From Galaxea fascicularis (Eukaryota > Cnidaria > Anthozoa > Scleractinia > Euphylliidae), in the NCBI GenBank assembly GCA_948470475.1, contig OX419345.1:12622117-12686116 (forward strand): a DNA stretch of 64,000 nt. Reading direction: 5' to 3'. Shown here piece by piece: positions 1 to 10,421 of the stretch (the stretch's first letter is position 1; each line of letters starts with the position of its first letter). The notes beneath the pieces are model-generated. The model saw nothing but the letters and a program-made list of their open reading frames with translations, searched no databases and was not told the DNA's origin. The position numbers were made by a program, and so were the translations under genes.

Positions 1-653
1 TATTGAGAGAAATTATTTGAGATTTACACTTCACACATCAAACCGTTTGATTGACAGCTACCGACTCTTTTACGAGAATAGTCGGCATTTAGCTGGCTTT
101 CCGAAAGCTTATTTATTCAATTATTATGCCGCGCATTGAGAAACTGGGTACTGGAAGTACACGTCGCAAAAGACAAAAGAATTCTGCGCGATGTTTAATT
201 TATAAGGCTGAGTCACTCTTTTCGAGTGTCTAGGAACGCTAAACAACTGATGTGGAGGAGCGCGTGTCTGCAACGACTGACCTTGCGGACACGCGCTCTC
301 AGAGGAAACAGCTTACGCCAACAGTCACGAGTGACGCCCAGCTCAGCTGATAGCTCCAGTGTGCGCCGGGCGTAAAGTGCAAAACCGTGAACACTTTGAT
401 TTGATTTTGACATTTTACATCATGCAGTAACCAACCAGAGGCGACATAAAACCACAAACTAATTGCCGTCCGGTTACTATTTGTGGTCTAGTTTTTTCGC
501 GTGATTTGCTTTTTGCTTGCAGAAATATTTCTAGTGTTGACGGTTTCCGGATTGTCCCTTAAGTAACTTGCCATTTGGAAAAATCATTTTCCTTGACTCC
601 CAAATTGTTTTTCAGGGTGCTCCATAGGTAATCCAAGGTTACTCCATGGAATA

Positions 654-824
654 GACCTCTTTCATAATGGCGGCCAAGTAAAATATTCTTTTGTTTTAAA
701 GCTAATGAGCCTTTCTAACCTCGCTGCTGTGTGCAAAATACAAAAGAATGTTTGCGAGGCCAGTGAGCCTAATTAACATAGACACAAAAGAATAATATCA
801 TCGGCGGCCATTATGAAAGTGGTC
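654..824. mobile_element. 171-bp palindromic MITE with TA target duplication
   Basis: Inverted ends GACCTCTTTCATAATGGCGG and its near reverse complement at 801-824 are flanked on both sides by TA, as for Tc1/mariner-type insertions. No coding capacity. Confidence 0.75.
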
Positions 825-920
825 TATAGTACTCCGTGTTTTGTCCACTCCCGACTACAACGGCAGAATTTGTAAAGATAGTCGTTCAAGACATACTTGA
901 AGATGGAGTGAACGTTTACA

Positions 921-1000
921 AGAGCCATAATGGACAGAGAGGGAGTCTCCCGGTATAGCCTTTGGGATATCTTAATTTCAAAAAATCTATTTTTAGAAAC
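921..1000 (+). repeat. Left arm of an inverted repeat pair (partner 3266-3346)
   Basis: About 80 bp (AGAGCCATAATGGACAGAG ... GATATCTTAATTTCAAAA) recurs inverted at 3266-3346 with a few differences, 2.3 kb away. The pair could be the ends of a 2.4-kb element or two copies of one family. Confidence 0.75.
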
Positions 1001-3265
1001 TAGTGCGGACGCAACAGGAAACAAATTCCATATTTTAGTCGTTTTGGGTTTACTGATTCGTGTGGTTTGTTGGTGATTTATCTCACCAGTTGTTCTACGA
1101 TTAACGTTTATGAAGTTATCTAGAGTATTAAAAGCTGTATTTAAACATTGCGAAAAAAAAACTCTTGATGTTTAAATAGCTTAAAGCCGTAGTACTATAG
1201 AGAGAGACTTCATCTTTCTGTTAAGTTCTTATTACATAACAAAGAAAGCTACGGTTCAACAGTACACGCACCGATACACAAGCTATGCAATACAATGACA
1301 ACAGAGTGCCTGAGAGTTAACAAAAGCGATAGATTATTCTGGGAACTCATTACAGAGCTAAAACTTAAAATTAGTTAAGATAGATAAACACACCGTTTCT
1401 GTTTTCAAACACATTAATCCCTCACAATAGAAGCTGGTAGAAAACAAGTAAAAGTGTGCAAAGTCGAGTGTGCCGTGTCAAAGTAACTCCGCATTTAAAG
1501 TATCTTTTCAAGATAAACCTCCACAAACCTTACAGACTTACAGTGTACCAAAGTCTACGCATAATTATACAAAATTATAACAAAAACTCACCCATAAATT
1601 TCACGCAAAAAGTCATAAAATAAACAGATATATCACAATAATATGTGTGGCCAATTGGTAAAAGTTTATTTTCATGTACACAGAGTCACTTTGGAGTTGG
1701 TACAATAAATTTCCAATGCTAACTGATTTTCATTCATATATAATATTTCCAAATAGGGTAACAGTGCATAAATAATTATTGCAGTCAAAACAGGCGGAGC
1801 ATTCTACCATCAAATTAAAGAAAGCAATGACATTTTGTGAGGTGGTGGAAAAATTAATATCTTTATTGAAAAGTCCAAGTTATATAGATTAAACTTCATC
1901 AGTAGTTATTTTATACCTTGACCATAATATAACACAAGATTCATGTAGCAAATGTGTTCCTCGGCACTTGTACATAAGACTAACAATCACTTGGCATATA
2001 CCAAGAAAGTACAAGGCATATACTTCATACATACTACTGATGCTCCTCTATTTTTGCCAGAAATAGTCACATAAGTAATAAAATGCAGGATGTTTGTAAA
2101 TACTTATTACAGGTTTAAGAGAAAGGTACTAATATCATGATATCAATGTTTGTATCAAGAAAAACAATATTTTGTGGTGTATTATTGCTAATACATTTCA
2201 GCCCTCTCTTCCATTACAGACAGTGGAAAAAATTTACTAGTCCTTAAATATCTTATATTTATCTGTCTTGAAGAAAACTGTTGAGGACAGGATTCTCATA
2301 AAGTTTAGGGAGGCTCTTTTTTTTTAAGTTTGATTAATGAAGATGAGGTTTGAAGATGAGGTAGCATTTCTTTCTGTGACAAAGCTGGTTTCATTCCCAA
2401 ACATTTACTTGAACACAAACAATTATTTTTCAAACACCAGATCATCAGCCATTTAGAATTGTTTCATGAAGTCATTGAGATTCAACAAAAAAGAAGTCTA
2501 TGTAATTCAGTTCAATAAGTTAATCAGTTCTGCCTGTAAGTTCTTATATCATTTACACTTTTTCCCCACTCAATTTCAAGCCCATGCACTTACAGGTTAT
2601 TGAGATATTATTCTTCATTAACTTGGCACAAAGATTAAGATTGTCATTGCTCTTAAAAGCTTACAGCATTTGCTGCGGGGCCTTGAAAGCTACATCATTT
2701 CCTCTGATGAGACATCTTCCCTCTTACAAGAACCTGATCAGAACAATCTAGGCAGAGCGCGAACTGGATGCAGTACTTTTACTGCCCCAACCTAGCACGG
2801 GGTTGCTACCTTTTCAACGAATGCAAATACCACTCCCCGTCGCACACTTGAACACACTTGAACTCTCCATTTAACTGAGACAAGGAGTCAACACAAGAAT
2901 TCCAACTTCACGAAGTTTTGCCATATCTCAACCTTTATTAAAGCCTGAATACACTGCAAATCGAAGTTAACCTGATTCGGCGAAAGGTTTTCAAACTCAT
3001 AGAACTCGCTGCAGTCTTCTGAGGTTCAAACGAGAGCTTTGCTTACATTTCACGAGCCTGATGTTAAATAACTTGTTTGTGCATGAAATCCGGCTATCCG
3101 CAGTTGTTCTTCCTCACAAAATACTGAAAAAAGCATTTTGAAAACAAGCTACATTCACTTCGCTGTTGCGGCCACCATCTTTGGCATCTTTTCAACAAAG
3201 TCCGACTAGCTCAAGCCTCGCGCACACGGAAACGAGTCTCTCGGAAGACCGGAAGTTGCTTGCTT

Positions 3266-3346
3266 GTTTCTAAAGATAGATTTTTTGAAATTAAGATATC
3301 CCATACCCCATTAGAAGACTCCCTCTCTGTCCATTATGGCTCTTGA
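3266..3346 (-). repeat. Right arm of an inverted repeat pair (partner 921-1000)
   Basis: Reverse-complement match of 921-1000, interrupted by a short divergent stretch around 3305-3320. The segment between the arms has no transposase frame. Confidence 0.75.
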
Positions 3347-3804
3347 CGTTTATCATGCATGAACTTCGCTCATCACAGGATACCCTGACCGACTGCCGTT
3401 TTGAATGTAGATTTTGTGAAATCAAGTTAAGCGTTGGTGATTTGCATTTGAACCTGTAGTTTTCAAATATGCCAATTAGTTTTCATCATAAAATCGAGAT
3501 TTTAGCGATGAAGTTCATATTTAACGGATATTAATGGTAAGACTATTTCATTGTACTGTTTACTCGTTGTGACAAATTTGTCTTGAGGCGGTGAAATATA
3601 GTCTAAAATACGGTTAATCCGCCTTTGAGGACAACCTGTCAACATGCTCAAATAATTTATGAAATAAATAGATAAATATATTTTATTAACAAAGACGTTG
3701 AGCATTAAACAACTGAGCCAAAACATGGCTGAAGTGCGCGTTCTTGAGGTCGACCAAGGCGCATATCTGAACGGTAACTATTTTTTCGGCAGGTTTCTTT
3801 TGCA

Positions 3805-3852
3805 GGTCACAGGTCACAGGTTACAGGTCACAGGTCACAGGTCACAGGTCAA
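3805..3852 (+). repeat. Seven tandem AGGTCAC units (DR1-spaced AGGTCA half-sites)
   Basis: Period 7, one unit reading AGGTTA. AGGTCA is the consensus nuclear-receptor half-site; a 1-nt spacer makes the DR1 arrangement. Presence of the motif is seen; binding is inference. Confidence 0.9.
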
Positions 3853-4190
3853 AATAAAAAAGCAATCAGTAATACTGGCGATGTAAGAGTTACCCGAGAT
3901 TCCCAAGAGGTTCCATGAACAAAAGTTTCACTGTATAATTTTAATCGGTCAGTACAAAATGCAGACTGCAGACTGCAGACCGGGTACAAAATGCAGACCA
4001 GGTACAAGATGCAGAGTGACAAGAAAAACGTTTTTTTTTTAATACCACGCTGTTTTGATATTCACTGAAACGCCCCTCCGTTAAACTGACAAAACTGCTT
4101 GTTAGATGTTTGAAAGCTCGTTGAAAGTCATTTTACGTTAACTTAGAGTTCAAACGACTTGCGTTTGTGGCATTCTTAAAGCTCATCCGC

Positions 4191-4267
4191 AGTCACGCTG
4201 TTACTCCACGCTGATTGGATGATGGTAAAGAATGCATCCAATCAGCGTGGAGCAAACAGCGTGACTG
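4191..4267. repeat. Hairpin inside the foldback MITE
   Basis: CAGTCACGCTGTTACTCCAC...GATTGGATG pairs with CATCCAATC...GCGTGGAGCAAACAGCGTGACTG around a 13-nt loop. Arms of about 32 nt with few mismatches; it may be a smaller element nested in the larger one. Confidence 0.8.
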
Positions 4268-4837
4268 TTGCTGTTAGCACACGAAATCCCGGCCGCGGAT
4301 GCTGGTCGCTCTGAAGCTGTATTTCTGGAAAATTATTTGGCGGTTAGCACTTGTAATTTAAATGGATCTTCGATTGAATGCCACGAGAAGAAGTATCAAC
4401 CTTTCAGTTTATCTGGTGTTCGATTTGGAAGCGGGACGAGTCAAATTTCTGGGTGAAAATCTGCTTGGCGAAAATTTCGAACATTTCGCCACTAAACTCG
4501 GCGTTACATCTTTTGATCTTTCCACAGATAGAGATAAATCAGTACCGAACCATGCGGTAAAATTACATTTCTGAAAAAAAGAGAGAGAAAGTTAAAGTGT
4601 TATTTAAGGGAGATGACATTGTAAGGTTATTGCGTGACAATAGGTACCTTATGAAATCGAATGTTATCTCGTTTCTGACGCAAAAAAAGCAGTTTTTCTG
4701 GTCAGTCTGCATTTTAAACTCAGTCTGCATTTTGTACTGACCGATTAAAGTTATACAGTGAAACTTTTGTTCATGGAACCTCTTGGGAATCTCGGGTAAC
4801 TCTTACATCGCCAGTATTACTGATTGCTTTTTTATTT

Positions 4838-4907
4838 TGACCTGTGACCTGTGACCTGTGACCTGCAACCTGTGACCTGTGACCTGTAACCTGTGACCTG
4901 TAACCTG
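4838..4907 (-). repeat. Ten tandem AGGTCA-like units in the opposite arm
   Basis: Ten 7-bp units on the minus strand: seven read AGGTCA, two AGGTTA and one AGGTTG. Inverted relative to the array at 3805-3852, with three more units, so the array length changed after the arms formed. Confidence 0.9.
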
Positions 4908-5389
4908 CAAAAGAAACCTGCCGCTATTTTTTGTGTCATTAAATTTTAGAAATCTCTAACCTCAAATAAGATGATTACTTAGCTGAAATAGAAGTTCAGG
5001 AGCCTGAAACTAACGAACCATCTAAGATTTTTCAATTGACAGAGATGCACTGTAAGGATGAACTTAGTAGTGAAGGAGTTGGGGGTACCAAGACATTTTG
5101 CGATAATTTTTAGTCTTTAGCTTCGTTTTTCTTTCTGTCTTCGTTTTCTATTTCCAGCCTTTTTAAAGAAATCCTATAAAACTAACAAATAATCACTTCC
5201 GAACAACGGTTTTATACATTATTACCTACTAGAGGTATGAATATATAGCTCCAAAAAATTTCCTCTTAACCAACGATCGCAGAAGGTGTTTTTAGTCTCT
5301 AGCAGCGGGATTATGCGGCTCTTAGTATCGCTAGGAGTTTATGTTCGGTTTACTCGTTGTTTGATGACTATTTTCTATAGTAATGATAT

Positions 5390-5650
5390 AGCAATGAGTT
5401 GTAGTTCGGTTATTCATAATGAATTGGGAGAGTTCACTTGTCCCTTTTGTGATAAACAATTGGAAGATCAGATTGTACAAAAAAAATAAAAAGTGCTGTG
5501 ATTCGCAAATAGTAATTACTGATAACGGAAACGTTTGTAATAATTGTGGTCAAATACATGATTATACTGTGCTGATGAATTTGTTAATTTTTATGAGAAT
5601 AGGTATAGAATAAGACGAAAGTCAGTCTATCACATCTGTAACCGCCGGAG
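5390..5650 (+). pseudogene. Frameshifted zinc-ribbon fragment, VLTF3-like (large DNA virus/Polinton type)
   Basis: Three reading frames in succession carry parts of one recognisable pattern: CPFC, then KCCDS...NVCNNCG, then FYENRYRIRRKSVYH. The CxxC / CC / CxxC ribbon followed by a basic FYEN-RIRRKSVY helix resembles VLTF3-like late transcription factors known from nucleocytoplasmic large DNA viruses and related mobile elements, copies of which occur in cnidarian genomes. At least two frameshifts break it, and nothing upstream or downstream is recognisably viral, so it is a relic. The family call is from memory of the motif, not a search. Confidence 0.5.
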
Positions 5651-5907
5651 GCGAACACTTCTAATTCATTTGGCAGCACAATTTACCAATAGAGTTTTAT
5701 AGCACTTTCAAAATGCCACCTAGAGGGATGAATTTTGGTGCTCCACATGCAGCAAATGGGACCCTCCCTTGAAACTCCAGACCAAACGGTCAGAGAAATG
5801 AGCCAAAGTGGCTTTTGAAATACCTCATCACACCCAACTCGTGTGCCATGTTTCAGCCAAATCGGTTGACCACCCCTTTTGGCCCCTAGAACACTTTCTC
5901 AGACAGG

Positions 5908-6776
5908 GGCCGTGTTTTCACGACAGCCGCTGTCTCGCTTAACATTCCTGAAGGTGTTTTGTTTGGAGACTTCGTTAAGTGACTTAAAAATGATACGTGT
6001 TTTCACGGGTAAGATTTTATTTCATTTAGGTAATATGAGAAGATCCAAACGAAGCTTGTATGTACGTCCTTCTTATTATAATTACTATTTTCATGCGCTT
6101 TCTTTGTGTCCGACGAAGAAATCGATTTGAGCAAAGGCTTCGATTGCTTGCGCTTAGAGGCAGGAGAAGAATAACGGAGGCTTATTTTCGTGATTCTCTG
6201 AAAAGGATATGCCGCACGAGAAGGAAAATCGCGTTGGTTCTAGAAAGGCCACTATTCTGGTTTGAGAACATGGTTTTAAACCAATACACCGACAACATTT
6301 GGCGTGAACATTTCCGTATCTCGAGGTAAACGTTCCAATTTGTCTGCACATTTAGTTCGACGAGACACGAACATGAGACGAGCGATTCTTGTAGAGAAGC
6401 GAGTAGCTGCGGCTTTGCGGCGGCTTGCAACAGGAAATTCGTACAGGACTACGGGACTTGTTTTTGGAGTTGGAAGATGCACTGCGCTAATTTTGCTCAG
6501 CACTCAAGTTTCGTGGGAGGAATGAAAATAGTACGCGTGTTGTATTTCAGATTTGACAGTCCTGTCAGATGGATAACCGCACGCGACTCCTCATTGGCCG
6601 AAATTAATTACCCACACGCTTAAGCTACCTGGTTTGGTGGCTTAAATTTAATGAGAATTCCATTGAACTTTGCCGACTCGCTTAACTTTAAGCGATTTGG
6701 AAAAGCAACTGTTTTCACGGAATTTCCGGTTGTCACTCGCTAAGCGACCTGAAAAACCGCTCGTGAAAACACGGCC
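5908..6776. mobile_element. Harbinger (PIF) element, 869 bp, nested in a LINE
   Basis: Inverted ends GGCCGTGTTTTCACGA and TCGTGAAAACACGGCC flanked by AGG on both sides, a 3-bp duplication of the size used by PIF/Harbinger (usually TWA, so AGG is atypical). It contains a Harbinger transposase fragment. The flanking bases join to CAGACAGGGACACTTAAG, which continues the LINE frame. Confidence 0.75.
6090..6525 (+). pseudogene. Harbinger transposase, N-terminal fragment
   Basis: The frame at 6060-6329 ends in NIWREHFRISR; one frame over, 6304-6525 carries RRDTNMRRAILVEKRVAAAL and RLATGNSYRTTGLVFGVGRC. These match the region before the catalytic core in PIF/HARBI1 transposases (WxExxRMS ... VEKRVAxxLWRLATGxxYRTxxxLFGxG). 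One frameshift lies at about 6325, and the DDE core is missing, so it is dead. Confidence 0.75.
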
Positions 6777-7763
6777 AGGGACACTTAAGTCTTGCGCGTT
6801 GGATCCTGTTCCGGCCTCTGTTCCGGCCTGATGCCTTCCTGTTCTTCTCCCTGTCATCACTGATCTGGCAAACTGCTCTCGGGATACTGCGTTTATGCCT
6901 GAGGCCCTTAATACAGCTATGCTTATTCCACTCGTAAAGAATTCAAACCTTAGTACTGATGACTTTAAAAACTAGCTTTCATCCTGTCTCAAATTTGCCC
7001 TTAATCGGAAAAGTAGTGGCCGCCCTACTTGCTAATTACATCAATGATAATAATCTTGATGAATCCTTGCAATCAGCCTATAAGCGCCACCATAGCACGG
7101 AATCCGCACTTCTAAAAGTTGACAATGACATATTAAAGGCCGTTGACAACCGACGAACTGTTGTCCTGTTACCTATCTGCGGCCTCTGATACGGTCGACT
7201 CGAATCTAGGTTTGACATCAAAGGAAGGGCTCTCCAATGGTTTCGATCCTATCTTGAAAATCGATTACATGTATGTATCAATGTCTAATTCCTCTTCTTG
7301 GTGTTCCACAGGGATCTGTTTTGGGACCGCTCCTTTACCTGTTATATACCTCTCCGCTGGGTGTCATAATACGTCAACATGGAATCATTTCTATGCAGAT
7401 GATTCCCAGATTTATTTTTCTTCTGATTCTTCGTCTTGCTGTTTGTTGGTGGTCTCGCGTATTCAAGCCTGTTTATCGGATATCTCTTCCTAGATGTCGT
7501 TAAATAAATTGAAATTAAACGATGATAAAACTGAACTCTTGATATCTACCGAGCATACGAAGATTTTAGTTGAGGTCTTTGTTACATCAAGACTCGACAA
7601 TTGTAATTCATCATTATATGGTCTTCCTCGCAGCCTTTTACATAAATTACAGCTTGTACAGAATTAATTTTAGGTGGTTACAAGTATGACCATATTACGC
7701 CATTGCTCAGGGAGCTTCATTGGCTGCCCGTTGAACATCATATTACTTTTAAATTACTTTTAA

Positions 7764-8426
7764 GACTGAGTCCACCAGAGGACCAGGCAGGCGTGACACA
7801 AGCCATCTCTCCAATTTGGATAAAACTTGGTCAGATTAAAGGACCCACCTCATAACTCAAAAAGACAAAGTGAGCCCGATTTCCAAATTTTCCTTGGGGA
7901 GTTAGACCACCCGCCCGTATTTTTGCCCCAAATCCCCAAAAATGTTATTCTCGATTTTAGCAGTCCATGTACGGGTCTGAATCGTGGTTAAAACAGTTTT
8001 GAAAAAGGAGGTTGCATTTTACAGATATTGGGATCTGAAAATGACCTTATTTGTATTATTGCACAATTTTTGTGTGACATCGATGAGCATTGGCATATCT
8101 TGATTGGCACCTGTCACTCCAAAATGACTTCAAACTGCTGGTGTCAACTGATATAGGATTGGTCTTTATTTGTGTGAAGGGGGGTTAAAATTCATTGAAT
8201 TTTGTAACCAGGAGCTATGTCTAATTTTGATGTTTATTTTGGTGAAATTTTGGGGATTTGGGGCAAAAATACAGGGAGGATGGTCTATCTCCCAAGGGAA
8301 AATTTGGAAATCGGGCTCACTTTGTCATTTTTAGATATCAGGTGGGTCCTTCAATCTGACCAAGTTTTATCCAAATCGGAGAGATAGCTTGTGTCACACC
8401 TGCCTGGTGCTCTAGTGGACTCAGTC
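7764..8426. mobile_element. 663-bp foldback MITE flanked by TTAA, inside the LINE
   Basis: Ends GACTGAGTCCAC...GTGGACTCAGTC with long inverted arms (over 150 bp each, about 90% alike by eye), TTAA at 7760-7763 and 8427-8430. TTAA duplication points to piggyBac or Kolobok-type transposition. Removing it and one TTAA restores the LINE frame HHITFKLLL...ITFKALNNLAP approximately. No coding capacity. Confidence 0.82.
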
Positions 8427-8785
8427 TTAATAACTTTTAAAGCTCTTAATAACTTAGCTCCTTGTTACATTAGTAACAGTAATAACCCAAATAGGTTATT
8501 AAGGTCTTCCTCTAGATTTACGCTTCAAGTTCCTCCATCAAATTTGAAAACTTATGTAGACGGAGCATTTTCTGGATGCGCCCCCAAGTTATGGAACTGC
8601 CTTCCTAACTATATTAGGCGTAGCCCCAGTGTCAGTACTTTTAAGTCATCTCTGAAAACTTTAAACGTTATTTTATTTCTTAGGTTATTTAGTTTTATTA
8701 TTCTATTTTCTGCTTTTATTGTGAAGCGCTTTAGAACTTTTGTATAAAGCGCTCTATAAATGATGTTAGTATTATTAATATTATT

Positions 8786-8788
<3 letters not shown>

Positions 8789-8836
<48 letters not shown>
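8789..8836 (+). repeat. (TTA)n microsatellite, LINE 3' tail
   Basis: Sixteen or so ATT/TTA units directly after the LINE 3' end; this LINE class carries trinucleotide tails made during reverse transcription. Confidence 0.9.
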
Positions 8837-8837
<1 letters not shown>

Positions 8838-10031
8838 GACTAGAAATAGAGTTCACTAGAGCTGCCTCCGCTTTTGAATATCTGTTTATGACGATGTGTA
8901 TTGAATATAAATACTGTGCATACGACTGTTGTGCATTAATGCTGCTTGCCGGCAGTATGGCAACGAAACGCGACCTCGTGGTTGCAAGAACAACATGTAC
9001 CCGACACCACCTTGCGAGCTCGCTAAACTATTACTCAAGACCACTGTGCACGCCTAGTTTCATCAAATCGGGAACGCTTCGCATACCACAAACACATTTC
9101 TTGCTTTTTTGAAATTCCTTGTATGTTTACACGCGGGGAATCATAGGGTGCCTCCTGGGCCGAAACCCTTCGGGCGCAATTACAGCGTCTGAAGCCTGAT
9201 ATGACACACCTAACTTCAAGCATAAATGTTGTTAGCATCGAAAATACGGCTAGTATTGGCTGTTTCTTTTTTTGGGGGGGCTAGTTTTGCCATTAAGAAA
9301 AAAGGACGAATTTTATACGGTTTAGTTAGAAATGTACTGTACGTGTTGTACTGTATTTACAAATTTGCACCACACAAAATTATATTCTTTTCCAAAGCTC
9401 AGCCTCGGGTTTATTCTTGAAATATTCTTAAAATTTCGCAGATTTCGGCCTCGATACTCTTATAAAATATATTCTTATAAATAAAGAGCGAATTCGTTCT
9501 ACCAAAACTAATGTGTATATTTAGCCAGGCCTAAAAGTGGAGCTCTGCAGTTATTTCTTTATTGGCGTTCGCAGAGATAAACTGATATCAACGGGATTCG
9601 ATCGCGAGCCAGGACATTGAGCCAGGACTGATTGTGATCTTCAGGATTTTAGCGGCACAGCCACCATTCAATCAAGTGCAAACTGATTTACATACTCTTA
9701 GCGAAAGCAGCATAGGTCATTGACGTCAGTATTGATGGAAACCGACCTCTTACCACTTCAGTTCGTTCTACAAAAGTTATCATAGTGGTAAGATAAACGA
9801 TACGCTTTTTTTCAGCTTTCTAACGGTAAAATCTCTGACTCAAACATTGAGTAGATGTCCACTGGCTATTTTTGCAGGAAAATCTCTCACATGTCATTTC
9901 GTTAAGTTACAAACTCGTTGTTGTTGCATTGGGCTCAGATATTTGAAGAATCCGGCTTAAGCCAACACTCGTGCGCGTGTGGATACACTGTTGTTTCGTT
10001 TGTAACTTGATTAACATATACTTTACCGTAT
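8837..10031. other. No gene recognised; one dispersed repeat
   Basis: Nothing coding is convincing. 9524-9700 belongs to a repeat family also present at 32061-32230. Confidence 0.5.
9524..9700 (+). repeat. Dispersed repeat, copy 1
   Basis: Shares GGCCTAAAAGTGGAGCTCTGCAG, CGAGCCAGGAC and CAGCCACCATTCAA blocks in the same order with 32061-32230. The family is unknown to me; it could be a SINE or an element end. Confidence 0.65.
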
Positions 10032-10036
10032 GATAT

Positions 10037-10258
10037 TGTTAGTTCCCCAATGAACTAGGCAATCCTAAATTTGAATTTTTTTTGGCACTTCAAGAACTGT
10101 ACATTAAACTTCACATCAAATTGTACATCAAATTGTACGTCAAATTGTACTGTTGGATGCGACAACTTGGTTTTTTCTTCCAAAAAAAAAACTACAAACG
10201 CACGTGTAATTCCCCTGGGGAATCACATGGTAAACAGGAACCGGAAATGGTAGCCACA
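10037..10258 (-). repeat. 3' LTR of the BEL/Pao element
   Basis: 222 bp, otherwise identical to the 5' LTR. On the coding strand it is directly preceded by the purine-rich AGGGGCCGG, a probable polypurine tract for plus-strand priming. Confidence 0.95.
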
Positions 10259-10421
10259 CCGGCCCCTAAATGAGAATGTAATATCAGACTCATTTACAAA
10301 CGCCTGGGCTACCTGTAACACAAAAACACAAATGTCTTAAACTGTTCATGGGTTCGTAACTACCCCTAAGCAATGTTCAAACAATGTTCAGAACAACTGA
10401 AAGCCTTTCATATAGTAAAGT

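Larger units (their letters stand above)
1..3778. other. No gene recognised; repeat-bearing AT-rich sequence
   Basis: Apart from the 654-824 MITE and the inverted repeats at 921-1000 and 3266-3346, I see no coding exon. A CpG-richer stretch at about 2660-3240, with minus-strand CAAAGATGGTGGCC near 3180, looks like a transcript 5' end, and a minus-strand AATAAA lies at 1861-1866, but the frame after that ATG closes after nine codons. It may be a noncoding transcript or an old transposon body. Confidence 0.5.
3788..4923. mobile_element. 1,136-bp foldback MITE with 9-bp target duplication and AGGTCA arrays
   Basis: Ends CGGCAGGTTTCTTTTGCAGG and CCTGCAAAAGAAACCTGCCG are perfect inverted repeats; the arms stay similar for more than 200 bp. 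CTATTTTTT stands on both sides (3779-3787, 4924-4932), a 9-bp duplication as made by Mutator-like transposases. Inside each arm lies an array of 7-bp units, AGGTCAC. No transposase is encoded, so it is non-autonomous. Family assignment is inferred from duplication length only. Confidence 0.88.
6777..8836 (+). pseudogene. CR1/L2-like LINE, RT and 3' end, frameshifted and invaded
   Basis: Pieces of a non-LTR reverse transcriptase in order: AMLIPLVKNSNLSTDDFKN, HPVSNLPLIGKVVAALLANY, LDESLQSAYKRHHSTESALL, LGVPQGSVLGPLLYLLYTSP, YADDSQIYFSSDS, LNKLKLNDDKTELLIS, VTSRLDNCNSSLYGLP, HWLPVEHHITFKLLL, then after a 663-bp insertion ITFKALNNLAPCY and APKLWNCLPNYIRR. Several frameshifts and a deletion near 7560 show it is dead. 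The tail AAGCGCTCTATAAATGATG plus (TTA)n at 8789-8836 is typical of this LINE class. The Harbinger element at 5908-6776 interrupts its 5' side. Confidence 0.85.

Noticed and set aside
3805..3852. Regular short direct repeats that might suggest a CRISPR array
   Set aside because: Units are contiguous 7-mers without spacers, in a eukaryotic MITE.
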